A DNA stretch of 64,000 nt from Scheffersomyces stipitis CBS 6054 (Eukaryota > Ascomycota > Pichiomycetes > Serinales > Debaryomycetaceae): contig NC_009068.1 in assembly GCF_000209165.1 (NCBI RefSeq), forward strand, positions 1,674,001 through 1,738,000, written 5' to 3'. A program made the translations under genes and the position numbers. How positions within the stretch are numbered: the stretch's first letter is position 1; every line of letters starts with the position of its first letter. Below are positions 58,950 through 64,000 of the stretch, piece by piece. Under the pieces are notes generated by a model. The model was not told the DNA's origin, searched no databases, and was given only the letters and a program-made list of their open reading frames with translations.

Positions 58950-61900
58950 ATGGCCACGTCCTCGAGCACCGAGGAGCTCAAGCGATTCTTGCTTCATCTA
59001 CCCTCTGACTCTAACTATGTCTTTTCTCAAGATATTCGTACCCAGATCAGACGGGCCTGCTTTCTTGCCATCTCCAACAATGGGCAACATCTAAACCGCC
59101 TCTTTCCCAACGCCTTCTCAAACAGAAACGATCCAAATAGCGAATCGGAAGCGTTATATTCACTGCAACACATGATCGATGTCGTCGAATCAGAATACAA
59201 CTGGCTCTTTGCCAACTACTACAAAATCTCTCTCAAAAATAGAGATCCCAAACACGACACTCATAACCACCACGCCTTCCATGCCAACCTGCCCTGTGCC
59301 CGTATCTTCCGCAAGGGTGAACCCATTTATCGGTGTTTAACTTGCGGTTTCGACGATACCTGTGCTCTCTGCTCCCATTGCTATCAACCCGAATACCACC
59401 AGGGTCACAAGGTCCACATCACCATATGCCAGCGTGAAAATGGAGGCGTTTGTGATTGCGGAGATCCAGAAGCTTGGGTCAAGGAGTATATCTGCCCTTA
59501 TGCGGCTCATGATGATGAAAGCATTATCGTCAGAAACGAGAAAATGCCTGTAGACTTGGAACTGAGCTTTCTCCAGACGATAGAAACCTTGCTAGATTAC
59601 GTTATCGACGTTATGAGCCAGTCCGACCAGCAGTTCGAAGATCCGGTAGAAGCAACGGAAGCTAAAGTAGAACTTAATGCGATCAACAGTACTCTTGACC
59701 CACTGAAATACGATTGTAGTACGGATAACTTCACCGACGCCAACAATGAGCGGTTCTTTCTCATGGTATACAACGATCAAATCAGACACTATAGAGATGC
59801 AGTCCAGCGTATCCATTTGGCCAGTAGGAAAGTAAAGCAATTTGCCGTCATGGTGACTGAAAAAGTGCAGAACTACGGCAAAGCCAAGGTGATAAGCTCC
59901 AAGAATATCAAGTTATTACTCGAAAGACAAAAGATTTTGAGTGCTACGGGTCTTTCAACATGTATAAGATCTCACAGAGACGTTTTTAGGGAAGATATGT
60001 GTGATGAGATCTTGATCTGGATCAACGATTTGACCGAAAGTGAGATGTTCAAGATGAACAACTCAGCAAAAAATCTTTTTTGTAGAGCTTTTTGTGAAAA
60101 GTGGAAAAGCGGTCTTTTAGTTGCCACTCATGGAGACAACTCAAATCACCAATATAGAGTTGGAGCGCTAGATGCCTGTTCAAAAATCCCCAAATTGCCG
60201 TCTTCTAATACTGATAGAAAGACTCAACTACATTGGTTCTTTCAACCTTCAAAATGGAACTTACCTGAAGACATTTGCAGAGAATGCGATTACAATTTAA
60301 CAGAAGAAGACTACGAGCCACATACTAGTCACTTGGGATCTCGTCTTCAGTATCTTATTTATTTGGATGTTAGATTCTGGAAGTCTATCAGAATCTATTT
60401 GCATGATATGTACTCGACTTCATTGATCACAAATTTATGGTATAAGCATATCATTTCCTGTCAATATGTGGACATATACCCTACCATTGCTGACATGTTC
60501 TTGACTATGGACAGAGAACCAGAGCTTAATGTTATGTGTACGTTGTCTACTCAGCTCTTCACGTGTCCTTCTAACTCCACTTCGATTGTTCAGCATGGTG
60601 ATGTTTCGCGAATTTTTGCGTCCATATACGGTTTCTTAACTATTGAGGAAATCAGGTCACCTGAGTGTGTTGAAGTAACTCAAGAGATATCGATGAAAAG
60701 TTTGAAGAACAGGATATGGGGCCAGATCTTCTTTGATATTGGTTACATATTGAGTAGATCTCGCGATTCAAAGTATATTTTGACTAGCAATATCATCCCC
60801 ATGGCATGCGACATATTGGCATTATTTCAAGGTCGTCCGGTGATGAAAAGAGAAAAGAAGAACCATGTGGAATACGAAAGTCCCGATTACACTGCATTTT
60901 TCCATGCCATACTGGTCATCTATCAGTTTGGAGAATACATAGCCCATTCTTTGTCCAATTTAGGAGATATTGACCCTGAATTGAGGACATCCCTTAGTAA
61001 GAATGCTATTAAATATGTCATCAGCTTCTTGCTTAAGTTAGAAAACAATGACTACCCTGGTCTTATTGATGAATACGTTGACATTAACCTATCAATCGAC
61101 AAAAAAATCTCAAAGGAACCCATAGGTGGAAATATCATCCAGTATTATAGAATTGACGAGGAAAAAGTCAGTTTCTTGCATCCAATTCATTCTTTCTTGA
61201 GTTGGTTGATAGAACTCTCTGATTTCAAGTCTCCTTCGGAAATTGTTGAAGTGCTTAACTCATCGACTGATTTCTACAGCATAACCTCTAGTGTTGATAT
61301 TCCTAACCATTTGACTTCTATCTTTGACTATCCCATTAGAACAATAGTACTTATGTCACAAATTAAGTCTGGTTTCTGGGTGAGAAACGGGTTCAGTGTC
61401 AGATCTCAATTACAGCTTTATAGAAACACAGGATTGCGTGAAAGTGGGTATATGAGAGATCTTTTCCTAACACAAGTATTCATCAACTCAAATAGTCCTA
61501 ACCTTGTTTGCTTCCTACTTTTCAGTCGCTGGTTATTAATGGACGGATGGTTGATTGACAGCAGAACGGTAAGAAATGAAGTCACTGATCTAGATTTGCA
61601 AGTTTCAGCGGATCTGTCGGCATTGTGCTACGACCTGAAGACCTTACCATACATGTTAGAGGAATGCATGAACTTCTTCATTCATGTCTTGACTGAAGAT
61701 CTTTATTTGCGTGGTCTCAAAGATGAGGTTATGATCCAAACAAGAATCAAGAAAGAGATTGTTCACAATTTGTGCTTCGGACCAATGAGTTACACGAAGT
61801 TGTGCTCTCAAATTCCGGATCATATCTTGTCAGAGAAGAGATTTGATCTAATATTGGCTGAAATGACAACATTTACAGCCCCAAATGGTGCAACTGACAT

Positions 61901-64000
61901 TGGTGTTTATCATCTCAAAGATGAGTTTTATGATCAGATAAACCCATATTATTTCAACTATACCACAAATACAAAGGATGATGCAATTAAATTCGTGAAG
62001 GAAAGAATTCATAAGACCACAAGAAAACCAATTACTGAAATTGTTATCGATCCTAAGTTGAGGGACCCTGGCGAATTGGGAATTTACAGATATATTGGAA
62101 ACTTTTCAGCCTCTGCTTATTTTTCCGATTTCTTAATTAGGACTTTGTCGTACATAAGCAAGGAGGGAATTGAAGAGGTTGAAAGTTTGCTAGAAACTGC
62201 ATTACACTTGATACACATCTGCGCCTTTGAAAATACAATCGACATCAGTCAATACGGCACATTCTATGACAGATTTGTCAATATATCAGATGCATACGGA
62301 ACATCGATTGCAGTGTTACTATACGAAATTTTAGCAAATGACCAGTTCAAAAATCACCATTCAAAAATTCGTTGTATTTTGAAGGTCTTTGAGGACAAGT
62401 ACCAGAATTTGGGCAAGATCTTGAGTGATCAAATTGTAGATTATAATCCGTTGGTGATTGAGTTTCACACAAAGATGGATAATGATGAAAACGAATTCGA
62501 GAAGAAAAGACGTATGGCGAAAGAAAGACAAGCAAAATTAATGGCAAAATTTAAGAAGCAACAGTCCCTGTTCCTCAAGAAGAACAACATGGAAAGGAAT
62601 TACTGCAGTGATATTGAAATGGAAGACTACGAAGATGAACATGGTTGGAGATTTCCAGAACCCCATTGTTTGCTTTGTCAGAATGCGGCAGAAGACGCTG
62701 GCCCATTTGGTATCATTACTTACATCTCCAAATCATCTGAGTTTCGCACCATCCCTTTCAATGACAAATTTTGGGTTTTGAAGGCATTTTCTGATAATGC
62801 TAGTTCAGATGTGAACGAAAATGCAGGAGACCCAGTAATTGAAGAAGTCAAAAGTGAAAAGTGGCATAGGTTTATGGGCAAAATCAAGGAGAGCAATGTT
62901 ATTGGCCCAGGATTCTCGCACAATGATCATGTTGAAAGCAAGTTGGTTTCGCTGAGCTGTGGGCATGGAATGCACTTTCAATGCTACATGAACTATTTGA
63001 ATAGCAACAAGAGTCGCCTGAATCAAATCACTAGAAATTCACCGGAAAACGTTGAAAGAAAGGAATTTCTTTGTCCTTTATGTAAGGCCATAAATAACAT
63101 GTTCATTCCAATATTATGGACCTCCAACAAGAGACTGTTGTCTCAATTTTTGAAACCTTTGCTGTTGCCAAATCCGTTCGATCACATTGATCCAAAAATT
63201 GTTCATAATCAGGATTGGTATAAAGAATTTACATTCATATCCGATAAGGACATTGAAGACATGTCCATTTTGACTAAAGCATCCACGGATATAATTTCTC
63301 TGTCATCCAACAACGACTTCACCGGATCTCAGCACAGCTTCAGGGTTCTTTTGAGCAATATGTTCCAGATTTTGTCACTTCTTACATTCCCTCAAGTTTT
63401 TAAGGCTGACACAGTGTTTGTTCTTCTGAACACGATTAAGTCAATTGAAATATCATTGAGGGGAACATCCGCAAGGGGTGAGCTGATCATATATCAATTG
63501 TCCAATAACGCTTTGATCAACTTGAGAACATTAAATGAATTCCGTAATACATGCGTTCTAATGAAGATCAAGAGCTGGATTCATACTCCCAATCCAAAAG
63601 GAGACGCCTATGCCAAGATGTTGGCCAATATCTTCTCGTTATCAAATGGCTCTATTAATTCATCCATTCTTGAGGCCGACTTCTTCGAATCGTTAGTGAA
63701 CATTCTTCCTTTGCCGTCTTCTGGTTTTTCATTTAACGCCATATTAAACACATGTTTCACTGGTCACCTTATCCAGTGTCTCCATATATTGACTAGAGAA
63801 ATTGCCTCTCATGATTTCTATAAAAGTCAGGATTATTCAGTTTTGGATATTCCTGTAATAGCCGATGTTGATATTAACAAGTCTAAAGTTGCTTTGTTAG
63901 CTTTCCATAAGTTGAAATTGTCTGAGGATTTCCATGGAGATGACGCATCCATTGAAAATGACGAAAAATTTGGACAGGTGATATACTCAATGTTAGTCAA
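58950..64000 (+). CDS. UBR1: Ubr1-type N-recognin E3 ligase (3' end beyond window)
   Basis: The frame from the ATG at 58950 stays open for 1683 codons to the window edge; S. cerevisiae Ubr1 is 1950 residues, so the C-terminal 10-15% is missing. E3 of the Arg/N-degron pathway. Seen: UBR box (about 115-190) with CARIFRKGEPIYRC, CGFDDTCALCSHCY, HQGHKVHI and GVCDCGDPEAW, the type 1 N-degron site; an ensuing long helical region with ClpS-like/type 2 portion; a coiled charged segment (about 1170-1220); and a RING-H2 domain starting CLLC (about 1240) and continuing SCGHGMHFQC and CPLCKA to about 1390. No N-terminal targeting signal, as expected for a cytosolic/nuclear ligase. Confidence 0.95.
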   Translation, partial: MATSSSTEELKRFLLHLPSDSNYVFSQDIRTQIRRACFLAISNNGQHLNRLFPNAFSNRNDPNSESEALYSLQHMIDVVESEYNWLFANYYKISLKNRDPKHDTHNHHAFHANLPCARIFRKGEPIYRCLTCGFDDTCALCSHCYQPEYHQGHKVHITICQRENGGVCDCGDPEAWVKEYICPYAAHDDESIIVRNEKMPVDLELSFLQTIETLLDYVIDVMSQSDQQFEDPVEATEAKVELNAINSTLDPLKYDCSTDNFTDANNERFFLMVYNDQIRHYRDAVQRIHLASRKVKQFAVMVTEKVQNYGKAKVISSKNIKLLLERQKILSATGLSTCIRSHRDVFREDMCDEILIWINDLTESEMFKMNNSAKNLFCRAFCEKWKSGLLVATHGDNSNHQYRVGALDACSKIPKLPSSNTDRKTQLHWFFQPSKWNLPEDICRECDYNLTEEDYEPHTSHLGSRLQYLIYLDVRFWKSIRIYLHDMYSTSLITNLWYKHIISCQYVDIYPTIADMFLTMDREPELNVMCTLSTQLFTCPSNSTSIVQHGDVSRIFASIYGFLTIEEIRSPECVEVTQEISMKSLKNRIWGQIFFDIGYILSRSRDSKYILTSNIIPMACDILALFQGRPVMKREKKNHVEYESPDYTAFFHAILVIYQFGEYIAHSLSNLGDIDPELRTSLSKNAIKYVISFLLKLENNDYPGLIDEYVDINLSIDKKISKEPIGGNIIQYYRIDEEKVSFLHPIHSFLSWLIELSDFKSPSEIVEVLNSSTDFYSITSSVDIPNHLTSIFDYPIRTIVLMSQIKSGFWVRNGFSVRSQLQLYRNTGLRESGYMRDLFLTQVFINSNSPNLVCFLLFSRWLLMDGWLIDSRTVRNEVTDLDLQVSADLSALCYDLKTLPYMLEECMNFFIHVLTEDLYLRGLKDEVMIQTRIKKEIVHNLCFGPMSYTKLCSQIPDHILSEKRFDLILAEMTTFTAPNGATDIGVYHLKDEFYDQINPYYFNYTTNTKDDAIKFVKERIHKTTRKPITEIVIDPKLRDPGELGIYRYIGNFSASAYFSDFLIRTLSYISKEGIEEVESLLETALHLIHICAFENTIDISQYGTFYDRFVNISDAYGTSIAVLLYEILANDQFKNHHSKIRCILKVFEDKYQNLGKILSDQIVDYNPLVIEFHTKMDNDENEFEKKRRMAKERQAKLMAKFKKQQSLFLKKNNMERNYCSDIEMEDYEDEHGWRFPEPHCLLCQNAAEDAGPFGIITYISKSSEFRTIPFNDKFWVLKAFSDNASSDVNENAGDPVIEEVKSEKWHRFMGKIKESNVIGPGFSHNDHVESKLVSLSCGHGMHFQCYMNYLNSNKSRLNQITRNSPENVERKEFLCPLCKAINNMFIPILWTSNKRLLSQFLKPLLLPNPFDHIDPKIVHNQDWYKEFTFISDKDIEDMSILTKASTDIISLSSNNDFTGSQHSFRVLLSNMFQILSLLTFPQVFKADTVFVLLNTIKSIEISLRGTSARGELIIYQLSNNALINLRTLNEFRNTCVLMKIKSWIHTPNPKGDAYAKMLANIFSLSNGSINSSILEADFFESLVNILPLPSSGFSFNAILNTCFTGHLIQCLHILTREIASHDFYKSQDYSVLDIPVIADVDINKSKVALLAFHKLKLSEDFHGDDASIENDEKFGQVIYSMLV

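Overview
This 64 kb window looks like nuclear chromosomal DNA of a budding yeast in the CUG-Ser ('CTG') clade. The genes are compact and almost all intronless, separated by AT-rich spacers. Every confidently recognised protein has a Saccharomyces/Candida counterpart, and the one clear intron has a perfect TACTAAC branch point. Two in-frame CTG codons sit where serine is expected: the conserved Ser of the reverse-transcriptase QGxPxSP block of a retrotransposon, and the only apparent Leu inside a Ser/Thr tract of a cell-wall protein. A Scheffersomyces (Pichia) stipitis-like species would fit, but the species is an inference. Residues encoded by CTG are probably Ser wherever a standard translation shows Leu.

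Layout, left to right. 0-10 kb: MGM1 (mitochondrial dynamin), UTP17/NAN1 and RPB10 sharing a divergent promoter with ribosome-biogenesis motifs, CPS1, then a 2.5 kb gene-free region. 10-24 kb: a secreted Ser/Thr-rich protein, an SLK19-like coiled-coil protein behind a cluster of G1/S (MCB/SCB-like) sites, TOA1, a Gly/Asn/Gln-rich PY-motif protein, and BEM3 (PX-PH-RhoGAP). 24-36 kb: HOS3, LIP5, IDI1, BFR1 and a SPOUT-type RNA methyltransferase. 36-40 kb: BGL2, with an intron exactly after the signal-peptide exon, and ROT1. 40-45.5 kb: a nearly complete Zorro/L1-type LINE on the minus strand. Its ORF2 (endonuclease-RT-Zn knuckle) is open, its ORF1 is split by a +1 frame change, and it abuts a tRNA-Asn(GTT) gene. 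45.7-54 kb: CRH1-type GPI transglycosylase, SSH4, an unrecognised 232-residue protein, and a membrane-anchored DUF3445 protein. 54-64 kb: ABP1 (two SH3 domains), EMC6, and UBR1, which runs off the right edge.

The genes are a normal chromosomal mixture, not a pathway cluster. Several themes recur: cell-wall remodelling (BGL2, CRH1, ROT1, the secreted Ser/Thr-rich protein), polarity and actin (BEM3, ABP1), ubiquitin pathways (UBR1, SSH4, the PY-motif protein) and ribosome production (UTP17, RPB10, the SPOUT enzyme). I did not find a clearly undescribed multi-gene system. The most interesting unexplained signals are the LINE lying within about 75 bp of a tRNA gene, its split ORF1, and a tandem array with a 20-21 bp period upstream of UBR1.
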